Shown here one piece after another: positions 1 to 11,600 of a stretch of DNA of 47,784 bases. The notes beneath the pieces are model-generated. The model was not told the origin of the DNA, did no database searches, and was given only the letters and a program-made list of their open reading frames with translations. The position numbers and the translations under genes were made by a program. This stretch comes from Symbiodinium natans (Eukaryota > Sar > Dinophyceae > Suessiales > Symbiodiniaceae): positions 297,473-345,256 of the forward strand of contig CAJNDS010002604.1 in NCBI GenBank assembly GCA_905221605.1, written 5' to 3'. Numbering within the stretch: position 1 is the stretch's first letter; every line of letters begins with the position of its first letter.

Positions 1-2064
1 CATATGGGGATGTACGAAAGTAAGGGACCCTTAGAATAGGACCCCACTGAGGTACCCCTAATTTCGGATTCCCCATATTGTCAAGCCTTTTCTAAGAGGA
101 AACCCATGACTACGCAGATGTACTACTATTGCAATTGCGATCACAACTACTCTTGCTCCTTGCCATTACAAAAATAGTGTATGATTTCCAGTACTACCTA
201 AACCCTAAACCCTAAACGAGCCCTACACCCCAAACCCTAATTAAAACCCAGATTCTAACCCTATTTCCATAAGGATATAAGATCTCTCGTGCAATTCGAT
301 CGCCCCAAAACCCTGAACCGCGTTTCCTAATGTGAGCTGGTGTAGGGTTTAGCGCTTTTTGGGTTTTTAGGGTTTTTAGGGTTTTCAGGGTTTTCAGGGT
401 TTAGGGTTTAGGGCTTGGTTCCGTTGACGGCCCTGGATGTGGCTTTGAGTCCAGGCTATTGATCGGTACATATGGGTAGTTTCCTAAATTAGGGTCCCTT
501 TTTGGGTACCCCATGATAAGGCGGCAACCCTTAAAGAGGGATCCCAAAACAGGGCACCAATTTAGAGAAGTACCATATGAAGGTTTCCCAAAGGTAAGGC
601 AGGTTCAGGGTTTAGGGTTTCTAAAAATATGGCTGCCGCTGTTGGAGTTCCGATTCTAAGGATTATCGAATGTTGGATGTTTTTAGGGGAACCCTCTCCA
701 TTGGGGAAAACCCCATATTGCTATCACCGCTACGATTCAGTTTTTTTTCGATGACTTACTGTTAGCATTATATTTCTAACACGATGGCCATGACTGTTGT
801 TACGATGTTTACGACTTCTACAAATATTAGGACTGCGACCACCTGCTGCACCTGCTGCTGCTGCTGCGGCGGTTGCTCCTCCTATGTAAGATGACGGTTA
901 TTGTTCTTGCTGCTTCTTTTGTATTCCTAGTCCTAGTACTTCTACTAACGACGATGATGATGGCTCTTACTACTATTGCTACTGTAACAAAACCCAGGCT
1001 GTAAAGAGGTAGGCCTGGTCAGGCTATGTATGCGGGGTGGCAGCATCGGCCCACAATAGCCGGCCTGTGCTCACATCAGCTCAACTTGGAAGCATAAATG
1101 TGAGTTTCCCTGAATTCCGCTCTCGGAATTTATACCCCACTGGCCTCCTCAGCTATGCTAGAAAGAGCCCTCAAGGTTTTAGGGTTTGGGGTTTATTTAG
1201 GGTTTAGAGTCCTAATATAGGGTTTAGGGTTTAGGGCTTAGGATCCTTAATTGGGAAACCACCAGGTCTTGTTCCCGGCGGTGTAGTGAAACCACCCTGG
1301 GAAATCACGGGGCGGCAAGGCGGGATATTCCTGCTGCCCGGCTCGTGGTCCAAGCTTCGTCACACATAGGCGTTTCGCGACCACGACATTGCCATGTTTC
1401 TAAGGGAAGTTGCATGGTCCCTATAAGGGGTCACTAAGGGTTCCCTAAACCCTAAACCCTAAACCCTAAACCCTAGACCCTAAACCCTAAACCCTAAACC
1501 CTAAACCCTAAACCCTAAACCCTAAGCCCTAAACCCTAAACCCAATATGCCCCCAAATTCAGGGACCGTGCCACCAACCCCAAGACTCAGAAAGTTTGTA
1601 GTCGAGCTCCCTCTAAGAGGGCTCCCCAAGTGTTGTGGTTTCCGAATTTGGGGGGTACCTTCTGGTTGCGGTCCCTTTTAGGGTTTCGGGTTTCGGGTTT
1701 AGGGTTTAGGGTTTCGGGTTTAGGGTTTAGGGTTTAGGGTTTGGGGTTATACGGGAATCCTACCTGGGGTCCATTTTCGGGGTCCCCTATTTTCGGAAAC
1801 CTCCCAAGTCGTTTTGTCAGGTTTTGAATCGATCCTCGCCATATTGCAAAAGCATGCAGCTGCAGATTTGTTGCTCTGGGGTTTAGGGTTTAGGGTTTAG
1901 GGTTTAGGGTTTAGGGTTTAGGGTTTAGGGTTTAGGGTTTCGGGTTAGAAGTCTTGGGGATCTCGGGGTTGCTCTGAATTCTGAGGTCTCCTGGCAATTT
2001 AGCAACACCGGTGGGGGGGGGGGTTCCAGCCAAAGTAAGCAGGTTTGAGATATGTATATAACTG

Positions 2065-2097
<33 letters not shown>

Positions 2098-4860
2098 ATG
2101 TATAAATATGGATATAAATACTAAATATGCATATATTTCAATGTATATATATATATATATAGATACTTATATATATATATATACTATCTATCTTCTGCTT
2201 TTCCTTTCCCACAGTGGCTAGGGTTTAGAGGTGTATCGAGTCGAGTGAGCCGAGTGCCTAGCACTGCTAGGACTATTAGGGTTTAGGGTTTAGGGTTTAG
2301 GGGTTAGGTTCCTTAGAAGTCCTCTAAACCAAACTTGGCCCGCTGGTGTTCCTTGGTTACTCTGCGGTCGAGTGCTCTTTGGCATGTGCCCGGCTTGCTA
2401 TCTCGGCTTCCGCGGAAGACTCTGGGTCCTAGTAGCCCTAAACCCTAAACCCTCAACCCCCAAACCCCAAACCCCAAACCCCAAACCCCAAACCCCAAAC
2501 CCCAAACCCCAAACCCCAAACCCCAAACCCCAAACCCTAAACCCTAAACCCTAAACAAACCTTAAACCCCTCGGTAAACCCCTAGAAGCCGCGAAGACTC
2601 CGCCATGTGCCCGAGCTGCCATGACGACCTCCGAGTCCTTCCGCAAAGATGTTGCTGAGAAGCTGGTGGGGTGAACCCTAAACCCTAAGCCCTAAGCCCT
2701 AAACCCTAAATCCTATATCCTAAAAATCTCTTAACACCTAAACCCTAGGCCCTAAGCCCTAGCTAAGCCCTAAACCCCACACCCGAAGCCCACCCACGCA
2801 CCTCAAGCAGCAAATGCCCGAAACCCAAAACCTCTAAACCCTCGAGGCTTGAACCCCAAACTGCAGTTTAGGGTTTAGGGTTTAGGGTTGAGGGTTCAGG
2901 GTTTAGGGTTTAGGGTTTAAGTTTTAGGGTTTAGGGTTTAGGGTGCAGGCTGTTTGTGGCTTCAGGGCGCCAAGGAAGAAGTTAGGGTTTAGGGTTTCGG
3001 GTTTGGGGCTTCGGGTTTGAGGCTTCGGGTTGGGGTGTAGTGTTTTTCGGTTTAGGGTTGCAGGGTTTAGAGAGCTTCATAGGAAGGTTAGATTGCAGGT
3101 GCATGGTAATCAGGACAACCCAACTTAGGGTAACTTGCAACCCTACTACCCTACTACCCTAAACCCTAAACCCTAAACCCTAAACCCTAAACCCTAAACC
3201 CTAAACCCTAAACCCTAAACCCTTACAACCTCCAGGCACCCAGTTCTTCCAGCTTCTTCGGTATTATTGCCAGGCTCTTCTTGGTGTGCACTAAGCCCGA
3301 AGCGCCGAAGCAACTGGGGTTTAGGGTTTAGGGTTTAGGGTTTAGGGTTTAGGGTTTAGGGTTTGGGGCCATGCAGGATGCGGTGATCAAGTCCTCCGAC
3401 GCCGAGGTGGCCGGCTGTAGCTTGTAGCGCTGAGGTCCGGGGTTTCTGGGTTCTTAGGGTTCAGGGTTTAAGGTTTAGGGTTTAGGGTTTAGGATTTAGG
3501 GTTCAGGGTTTAAGGTTTAGGGTTTAGGGTTGGGTTCTGGGGGTCGGGGGTAGTTGCTAACTTTTCCTGTGGCTGCATGTCACCCTGGTTACAGAGTGTC
3601 TTTTGGGATGGTTGCAAGGTGTGCGTAACCCTAAACCCTAAACCCTAAACCCTAAACCCTAAACCCTAAACCCTAAAACCTAAAACCTAAAACCTAAACC
3701 CCTAAACCCTAAAACCTAAAACCTAAACCCCTAAACCCTGGTTAGCTTGTATCTTGCTGCAGTGCTTGTTTTTGTTCATGGTTTTGGGAGATAGCTTCAA
3801 GGGCTTTCGGCCCCGGAGGTGCATGTGTTAGGGTGCGAGGGCTAGCCCTAAACCCTAAGCCCTAAACCCTACACCCTAAGCCCTACACCCCAAACCCGAA
3901 ACCCTAAACCCTACACCCTAAGCCCTAAACCCTAAGCCCCAAACCCTTAACCCCAATTTTATGGTTTTAAGGGTCTACGAGTTTCAGGTCCGGGGCTCTT
4001 GGGGCCTGAGGGCCTCCTGGTCCTTTGTGCCCTGTGCCGCTCTGGAAATCTGAGGTTGGGTTTAAGGGTATAGGGGTGAGTGTTGAGAGTTTAGGGTTTA
4101 GGGCTTTAGGGTTTAGGGTTAAGGGTTTAGGGGATAGGGCTGAGTTTAGGGTTGGAGGAGCCGGAAATTAGGAAGCCAGGTTCTTGAGAGGTCCCTTCAA
4201 GGTGTCATAGAAGGTACCTAGTTCCCTCAACTCCCTCCTGAGAAGGCTGCTTAATCCACCAGAACGAATCGAATGTCTGAGGAATCCTGAACCCCAAGCC
4301 CTAAACCCTAAACCCTAAACCCTAAACCCTAAACCCTAAACCCTAAACCCTGAACCCTGAACCCTGAACCCTGAACCCTGAACCTTAAGCCCTCAACCCC
4401 AAAGCCTACCCTGCACGGAATGACGGCCCCAGGCGGCCGTCTCCTTCCCTAGCTGCTTGCCGGGGGCCCCAGGTTTAGGGTTTAGGGTTTAGGGTTTAGG
4501 GTTTAGGATTTAGGGTTTAGGGTTTAGGGTTTAGGGTTTAGGCGTCCCCAAACCCTAGAACCCCAAGCCCTATATGCATCTCCTGCAGATTTGGTTTAGG
4601 GTTTGGGGTTTAGGGTTTAGGGTGCGGCCCTAGGCCATGTTGATTTTCTCGGCTCGGGGGGCTGGTTCGGGTTGACGGGTTTGCCGGTGGTGTTTGGTGT
4701 TCTACAAACCCACAACCCGAAACTTGGCCCTACGCCCTAAACCGTAAACCCTGAGCGCCCTGAACCCTAACCCCCTAAACCCCCTAAACCCCCTAAACCC
4801 CCCAAACCCCCTAAACCCCCTAAACCCCCTAACCCCCTAAACCCTAAACCCTAAACTAAG
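1..4860. repeat. Interstitial telomere-like arrays, left region
   Basis: Arrays at 1446-1540 (CCCTAAA), 1679-1746, 1878-1945, 2430-2560 (CCCTAAA turning to CCCCAAA), 3146-3230, 3318-3368, 3626-3740, 4297-4380 (turning to CCCTGAA), 4472-4545 and 4770-4855 (CCCCCTAAA) switch strand repeatedly. The intervening 50-500 bp pieces are unique. 1-1440 is mostly unique, AT-richer sequence with trinucleotide-like runs (CTGCTGCTG at 840-880, GATGATGATG at 950). No gene recognised. Confidence 0.85.
2051..2190. repeat. TATA dinucleotide microsatellite
   Basis: Several (TA)n blocks are separated by ACACACATATG and TAAATATG pieces. Similar TA tracts recur at 21460-21520, 25045-25125 and 37295-37350. Confidence 0.9.
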
Positions 4861-5464
4861 TGAGGGGTCGCTTCCGTCGAGCGACAGACCCCGAACTCTC
4901 GGCCGACATACGAAAAGAGCGAGACACGCCGGTCTGTCCTGGACAGGCCAACGGGTATTGGCCTTCCTTACGATAATATCAGTACTCGAACAGACCACGT
5001 TTAGTGTAGCTAAAGTATAACCCCAAAGCGTGAACCGTTTGCTCTGGGGTCGTTTGGGGTTTGCCCAGGAGCCACAGGCAGGGCCTCTGAGGCAGGGGCC
5101 TCTGAGTCCGGGTCGGGGGCGTTGGAGGTGTCTGGGCATATCTGGAACGGTGGGGGGCATCCGGAGGGTCCGCGTTGGGAGTGGAATTCCAAGACAGGAC
5201 AGGGACCCCCCGGATGCCCAGCACGGTGGCGATCAGCCGGAGACCGGCCCGATTTCGTCCCGAGGCTACCCCCAGCCCCAGCTAAAGCCCGTGATTCAAA
5301 GCTGTAGCAACAGCAACAAGCATCGGCGCAAAAGAAAATCTATTCAATAAAGCCTAAACCCTAATAGAGTATGGTGTGGGTGGCCGGGGTGGGTTGACAA
5401 GCAACGCGAGCGCGCGGCCCGGGGTGTTTCACACCCGAACGCGCGCGCCCTCTCCTGGCACACC
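4857..5464. other. Unique GC-rich island with two strong hairpins
   Basis: About 600 bp without telomere repeats. GGCATCCGGAGGGTCC (5156-5171) pairs with GGACCCCCCGGATGCC (5203-5218). A second hairpin spans 5411-5447, with CGCGCG arms and GGGTGTTTCACACCC in the centre. Open frames overlap on both strands, with no recognisable protein. AATAAA occurs at 5346. Confidence 0.55.
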
Positions 5465-5601
5465 CTCAACCCTAAACCCTAAACCCTAAGCCCTAAACCC
5501 TAAACCCTAAACCCTAAACCCTGAATCCTGAACCCTGAACCCTAAACCCTAAACCCTAAACCCTGTTGAGGGCTTGGGGGTAAGAACCCCTGAGTTGAAA
5601 A

Positions 5602-5693
5602 ATGGCCTCAAAGCCCTCTTCCAAGCAGAAGAGGTCGGCCGAAGAACGGAAGTACATCCACCACATCGCGGAGCAGTTTGGGCTGAAACATGA
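5602..5693 (+). CDS. Exon 1, start codon and R3H domain N-terminal half
   Basis: ATG at 5602 opens MASKPSSKQKRSAEERKYIH and continues HIAEQFGLKHE. The R3H signature is R-x-x-I-H-x-I-A-x-x-F-G-L, ending at HE just before a GC donor at 5694 (GCAGGGGATC). Joining to 6204 gives GLKHESKGRGDGRF, exactly the expected R3H continuation. The basic, Ser/Lys-rich leader is typical of the start of a nucleic-acid-binding protein. The upstream sequence is a CCCTAAA array, so no promoter can be named. Confidence 0.72.
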
Positions 5694-8600
5694 GCAGGGG
5701 ATCCCAGCAGTTTAGGGTTTGGGGTTTGGGGTTTAGGGTTTAGGGTTTGGGGTTTAGGGCTTAGGCTCACGGATTAGGTTTTATGATGGGGTCGAGGGTG
5801 TGACATATGCGGGCTGCTCCAAGCTATGCGCTCTTTAAGCTTTTCTTGGTGCCCTAAGCTCCAAGTGGAACATGCCCGACTCAACCTTGCTCTGAAACTA
5901 CAACCCGAAACCTAAACCCTTCACCCTTAACCCTTCTCAACCCTTACACCTGGGGCCCTGAACCCATGTCCTGCAGGTCCAAAGGGCCCTGAACCCCTAA
6001 AGCCTAAAGCCTAAAGCCTAAAGCCTAAAGCCTAAAGCCTAAAGCCTAAAGCCTAAAGCCTAAAGCCTAAAGCCTAAAGCCTAAAGCCTAAAGCCTAAAG
6101 CCTAAAGCCTAAAGCCTAAAGCCTAAAGCCTAAAGCCTAAAGCCTAAAGCCTAAAGCCTAAAGCCTAAAGCCTAAAGCCTAAACCCTAAACCCTAAACCC
6201 GAGGTCCAAGGGGCGCGGCGATGGCCGCTTCATCTGCGTGTCCCGGGACCTGGCGAAGGCTCTTCAGGGCCAGGGCCCCTAAAGGTTTGGGGTTTGGGGT
6301 TTAGGGTTCAGGGTTTGGGGTTTAGGGTTTGAGGTTTAGGGTTTAGGGTTTGGGGTTTCGTCCCCTAAGCCCAACATCCCTGAATTCTAAGGCCTAAGTC
6401 CTCAGGCAACACTGAAGCCCAAGCCCTCTTTACCCAAGGAGGTGCCCAAGAAGAAAGCGCATTGGTTCGCGGGATTTTGGGGCAGGGGGTTTAGGGGCGC
6501 AAGGTCTTACGGTTATGTTTAGGGCTGAAGGGCTGAAGTAGCAGGGCTTAGGCCAGGGTTTAGGGTTCAGGGTTCAGGGTTTAGGGCTTAGGGCTTCAGG
6601 GCTTCAAGACAAGTCCAAGGGTTGGGTTTTCGCGCGCTGGCAGTGGCAAACTGAGGAGGTTGGGTTCCTCAAGTTTAGCGAAAACCCTAAAGCCAAAACC
6701 GAAATCCCAAACCCTAAACCCCAAACCCTGAAGCACGAGCCTAAACCCTAAACTCTACACCCCAGGGTTTCGAGAGAAAGGTCTGGCTGTTCTTTGTGGA
6801 ATCTCTCAAGGAAATCCGTAGGCTAAACGTTGCTGGTTGGGGAGGTATAGGGTTATGGAAAGCCCCAATCCCGCACGTCCTAACTCCTTCAACCTTTAGC
6901 CCTCAAGCCTAGTAGCCGAAGAGCCTAGAGCCTCGAAACCAAAGCTCCCACCCTAAGATGCCCTAAGCCCTGAACCCGAAACCGGCGCGTGGCGAACCTA
7001 GGGGTCAAGCCTCCCAGGACCCCTTTGGCGTAGCTACATTCTCAAGACCGCAGGTACTGTAATGGCTTTTAGGCTTTGCCTGGGCTGCCCTGGCCCCCGA
7101 GCTAGAGGAACCTCCCCCCCCCCTCCCTGCGACCTGAGGGTTTAGGGTTTAGGGTTTAGGGTTTAGGGTTTCGGGTTCAGGGTTTAACGCCCTGGGACCC
7201 CTCTGAGACCCCTTCATGTCCTGGGCTCAAATTCGAGAAAGCCAAGAAGAACCCCCTTTGGGTAGAACCCTCCACCCCGAAACGAGAACAGCTCGGGGGG
7301 TGCGGCTACCAAGCCACGCAAGCGCGCGCGACAGGGAGTGCGCCCCTAAATCTACTCCCCGCCATACACGCCCGAAATGGAATCTGGGGTATAGGGTTTA
7401 GGGTTTAGGGTTTAGGGTTTAGGGTTTAGGGTTTAGGGTCAACCAAGCCCAGAACCCCAAACTCCAAACTTCGGGGTTCAGCTGTTAAAAGGCTTGCGCA
7501 GTGTTTCTAAGGAGGGCCCTAAACCCTAAACCCTAAACCCTAAACCCTAAACCCTAAACCCTAAACCCGAAACACCCGAAATCCCAAACCGGCATGAACT
7601 CAGACGGAGTTTTGGTCGGTGGGGAGCTCTAGGGAGGCCTCCTTTGCTCCTGTTTGGGGTTTAAGGCGTAGCGTTTATCTAAGAGAAACTCAAAACATAT
7701 CCCGAACCCACAGCCCTTAACCTTCAAAAGGCGAATATATGGAAGGAGTTTACCATACCCCTTACAGTTAATTTCTTTCAAGGGGTATGCCCAAGGGGCA
7801 TGTTGGATAGTTCTTAGGGTTTAGGGCTATCCACCCCTACTTGGAGGTTCATCGGCACTTATAACCACAGTTATAAGTCTACTTATAATCTACTTAGGGG
7901 ACTTAGGGGGGCTTATAAGTACAGCTATGAGTTGGGTTATAAGTACCACGAACCTCCAAGTAGATCCCTGGAGCCCGAAGCCCGAAGCCGATGATGCCGT
8001 GGGAGGCGCGACGTCGAGGCTTGCAGGGCCTTCGCCTCAGCGCCGCCCGAACGTCGGCGGGCGTTTCCCACCCTAAACCCCGAGCCCTAAACCCCAAACC
8101 CTAAACCTTAAGCCCCAAACCCTAAGCCCTAAGCCCTGAGCCCTAAACCCTAAACCCTAAACCCTAAACCCTAAACCCTAAACCCTAAACCCCAAACCCT
8201 AAACCCGAAACCCCAAACCCTAAACCCCAAACTGCAAAGTGCTGCAGCCCTGCCATCCCAGAGTCTTTGAGACGGAGCTTAGGGCCTACTGGCTCAAAAC
8301 CCAACTTTTAAACCTTTGGGCTTCTTATAAGGTGGTTTATTCTGAAAGTCTTAACTTTTATTTCCTTGGGTTTTGGGCCAGTAAGAGGGTGGAGCAGCCC
8401 TGAACCCTAATCCCGAAACCCTAAACCTTGAACCCTAGACCTGATTCCTGAAGCTGAGGGTTTAGGGTTTAGGGTATAGGGTTTAGGGTTTCGGGCTGTG
8501 GGTTTAGGGTTTAGGGTTTAGGGTTTAGGGTTTAGGGCTACTAGGACCCGGAGTAGGCCCTTATTCCCCCCTTTTCTGGGCTTCAGGTTCCCTTCTCAGC

Positions 8601-11600
8601 CCCTTTATAAACCCAGAGGGGCATGCTTTTGATTCCCAGGCTGCTTTTGGGCTAGGAAACCCTAACCCCTGAAATCATGGGGTTCCCTAACTACCCCCCC
8701 TCTATACATCAGGGTTTAGGGTTTAGGGTTCAGGGTACTACCGCCCGAGTCGAGGTTCCCCTGCAAGAACCTCAATCGGGCTTTAATTCTTCCGACTTCC
8801 TCAAGCCCTCAAGCTGCTCTCGAGCCCTAAAAAGCCTCTGAAGCCCCCTGAAGCCTCTAAACCCTAAACCCTAAACCCTAAACCCTAAACCCTAAACCCT
8901 AAACCCTAAACCCTAAACCCTAAACCCTAAACCCTAAACCCTAAACCCTAAACCCTAAACCCTAAACCCTAAACCCGAAACCCTAAACCCTAAATCCTAA
9001 GCCCTTACATCCTGTGCGACGAAGAAGCTTCCCAGGTGGCGCGAGAGCTGAGCAGGAGCCCCTGAGCCGACGGCTGACGAGCGAGGGTTGAGGGTTGAGG
9101 GTTGAGGGTTTAGGGTTTAGGGTTTAGGGTTTAGGGTTTGGGGTTTAGGGCTCTTTTGCTTCTTCCGCCCCCTGCGTGGGGGGTTGTAGGTTTTGAATCA
9201 GGCATGCTCCTCGCACCCTCGCCTCCTCGCCTGATGTCCCGCCTGGTCTCCTAGGCCTGACCCCCAGAGTGCGCCCACCCCCAGAGAAGCCGCCAGAGAG
9301 TCTGGCCGAGTATCCTCTGAAGTGCCAGAAACGGCAAACGTTGCCGGGTCTCAAGTAGGAGCTCTTGCTCTGCGACATCCCTTCATACCAAATACATCTA
9401 GGTACCAAACACCTAGACTTAGTAGCTTGCTTCCGTGAGGTGTCCTCCGGAAGTAGGCATTGGAGAGAGCCGCCATAGCCCACGGCCCACGTTGATTCTC
9501 CCGCCGGTGTTTCCCACGAGCCGTCGTCGCAGTGCCACTCCTATGGTTGTGAACACCATGTGCACACGCGGCTCTGTTTGCTTGAGTAGCATGTGTCGCA
9601 GGACACGGTCCACGTTTCACAAGGATGTCGTCTTTAGCTGGCCTCGGAGACCAAGCCATGCCCGAGATTTCCCTCCTCTTACCTGCAACACAGGGGGGGG
9701 GGCGGGGGGGTCATGTAGCGGTCATGTGAAAGTCCGGCCGTGTACGAAGATTGGTTCCTTTGGTGCTCTGTCCTATAAAAGCATGAGGTGGATCTGCGTT
9801 CCTCGCCATCCTTTCAACCTCATCTTCGTGGCTGCTTCGGAAGACCACCGTCCTCCCAAGGACCAAGTAGCCCAAGTCATGGTGCTTTGAGCTAAGCGTC
9901 GCCACAGGAATTTGTCGTCCTGCAGCCCGACTCCGCTTGTAGCTCTGTGCAATCAATCGCCTGCAACGCAGACTCGAGCTGGCCGCGTCCAAGCGCTTCG
10001 GTGCAAGTGGCACCCAGGTTTAGGGTTTCGGGTTTAGGGTCAGATGTTCTTTTGGCAGGTTGCCCGGATTGTGACCTTTGCCAGGCAAGTCTCAACAGCA
10101 TCTTCGAGGCTGGTGAGCCTCGACAGATTCGGAGTATCCAGCATTACCTGTCTCAAAACGGCAGGATGGCTCTCACGTCAAGCAGCTCAGGGTAGCTGTA
10201 GAGTGGGGATGATCGAAGTAAAAAAAATTGTGTTTCTCCTCCTGTTTCTTTGGTGGGGTTAGGCTTAGGGTTCAAGGTTGAGGGGTTTAGGGCGAGGTTA
10301 CGGCTGCGGAAGAGAAGCCTTAGGCGGGACTGGATAGTTCAAGGTTTTGGGGTGCGAAGAGGGACTTAGGTACTTCATGGCATCCTGTTTAGGGGATATA
10401 ATGTCCCTTGTTCGATCATTCCCTACTAAGAGCCAGTAGATTTTACCAGCCGAAAAAGCCCCACGCAGTGTCGTTTGAAGGCTCGAGGAACTCCAAAAGT
10501 AGGCCATAGTGGGTTTACGAAGTCGTGTAGCATGAGAGAGAATCATCGAAACCCTGAACTCTAACCCTGTGTGAACCTTCGGTCAGGAGCCTCTGCTTGA
10601 CTGGCCGACTGCTGCGCCCGGTTCCCAGAATCCATACTTCTATAGGCACTTCCTCAAACTATGATTATAATGTGGGGCCTATGGGGTTCCGGCACGTTCT
10701 GGGGTACCCGAAGTACCCTCCCCATGATCATAGGAGTCCCGAGAACGGACTGTATTTTGGATGCCAGCTTTGTTTAGGGTTTAGATTCCTTACAGGCCCT
10801 TGTAAACCAAAAAGGGCACCCCTTTTTAATTCCCAGGTTCCTCTGGGGTCTAGTTTACGGTTACGCAGCAAACCTCCAGCCGCAGCCAGCCCGCTGAGTC
10901 GTAGAGGGGCGTTCCTTGGCTTTCTTCTGGCTGGCTCTTGGGGCTTTAACCTTTTGGGTTTTTTTGTGTTGAAACTACAATAGTCAGCCAAGATTCGGAA
11001 CCTTGAAAGCAGACTTGACGCTTAGGATCTCACCGATTTACCCGGTTTCCCCAACATCCTAAGCCCTTAACCCCAAACCCCCCAAACTCCAAACATTCAG
11101 GTTTCAAGGTTTAAACCCCAAACCTCAAACCCCAAACCCCAAACCCCAAACCCCAAACCCCAAACCCCAAACCCCAAACCCCAAACCCCAAACCCTAAAC
11201 CCTAAACCCTAAACTTTGTGGAAACTCCAAACCCCAGGCGCCAAATCCATAAGCATACAGCCTCGAGGCGTGAGGCCTTAGCCCACCCCCTCGTCGTCCA
11301 TGCGGCGGCGGGGCAGAACACGGAGGCCTCGGCTGTGGGGTTAGGGGGTTTAGGGTTTAGGGTTTAGGGTTTAGGGTTTAGGGTTTAGGGTTTAGGGTTT
11401 AGGGCTTAGGGTTTAGGGTTTAGGGTTTAGGGTTTACGGTTTAGGGTTCAGGGTTTAGGGTAGGGTTTATTCGATTTTTATTGTTTCAGGGTTTGGCTTT
11501 CGGGGTCTACCGGTAGGCTGGAATTTAGTAAGTCGAGCAATCATTGCTTCGAAGATGGCAAGTAATGGAAAGCTGACCAAGTTCTCCGAGCCCCTAAACA

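Larger units (their letters stand above)
6274..9150. repeat. Telomere-like arrays between the R3H exon and the 9.1-kb island
   Basis: Main arrays: 6290-6360, 7137-7175, 7393-7440, 7515-7575, 8070-8235, 8456-8540, 8858-9005 (about 145 bp, the longest here) and 9085-9150 (starting with TTGAGGG). Candidate exons and two MITEs lie between them. Confidence 0.85.

Noticed and set aside
1-1000. Window start as a chromosome end
   Set aside because: Arrays are short, interrupted and of mixed orientation with no terminal uninterrupted tract, so this is interstitial repeat.
2372-2554. Open frame of NPKPQTPNPKPQ repeats
   Set aside because: It is a translation of CCCCAAA/CCCTAAA arrays; a 7-mer without stops in one orientation gives such frames throughout the window.
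9435-9890. 151-codon + strand frame
   Set aside because: It overlaps three minus-strand frames of similar length, has unusual composition (many R, P, C) and no domain. Left as unassigned island.
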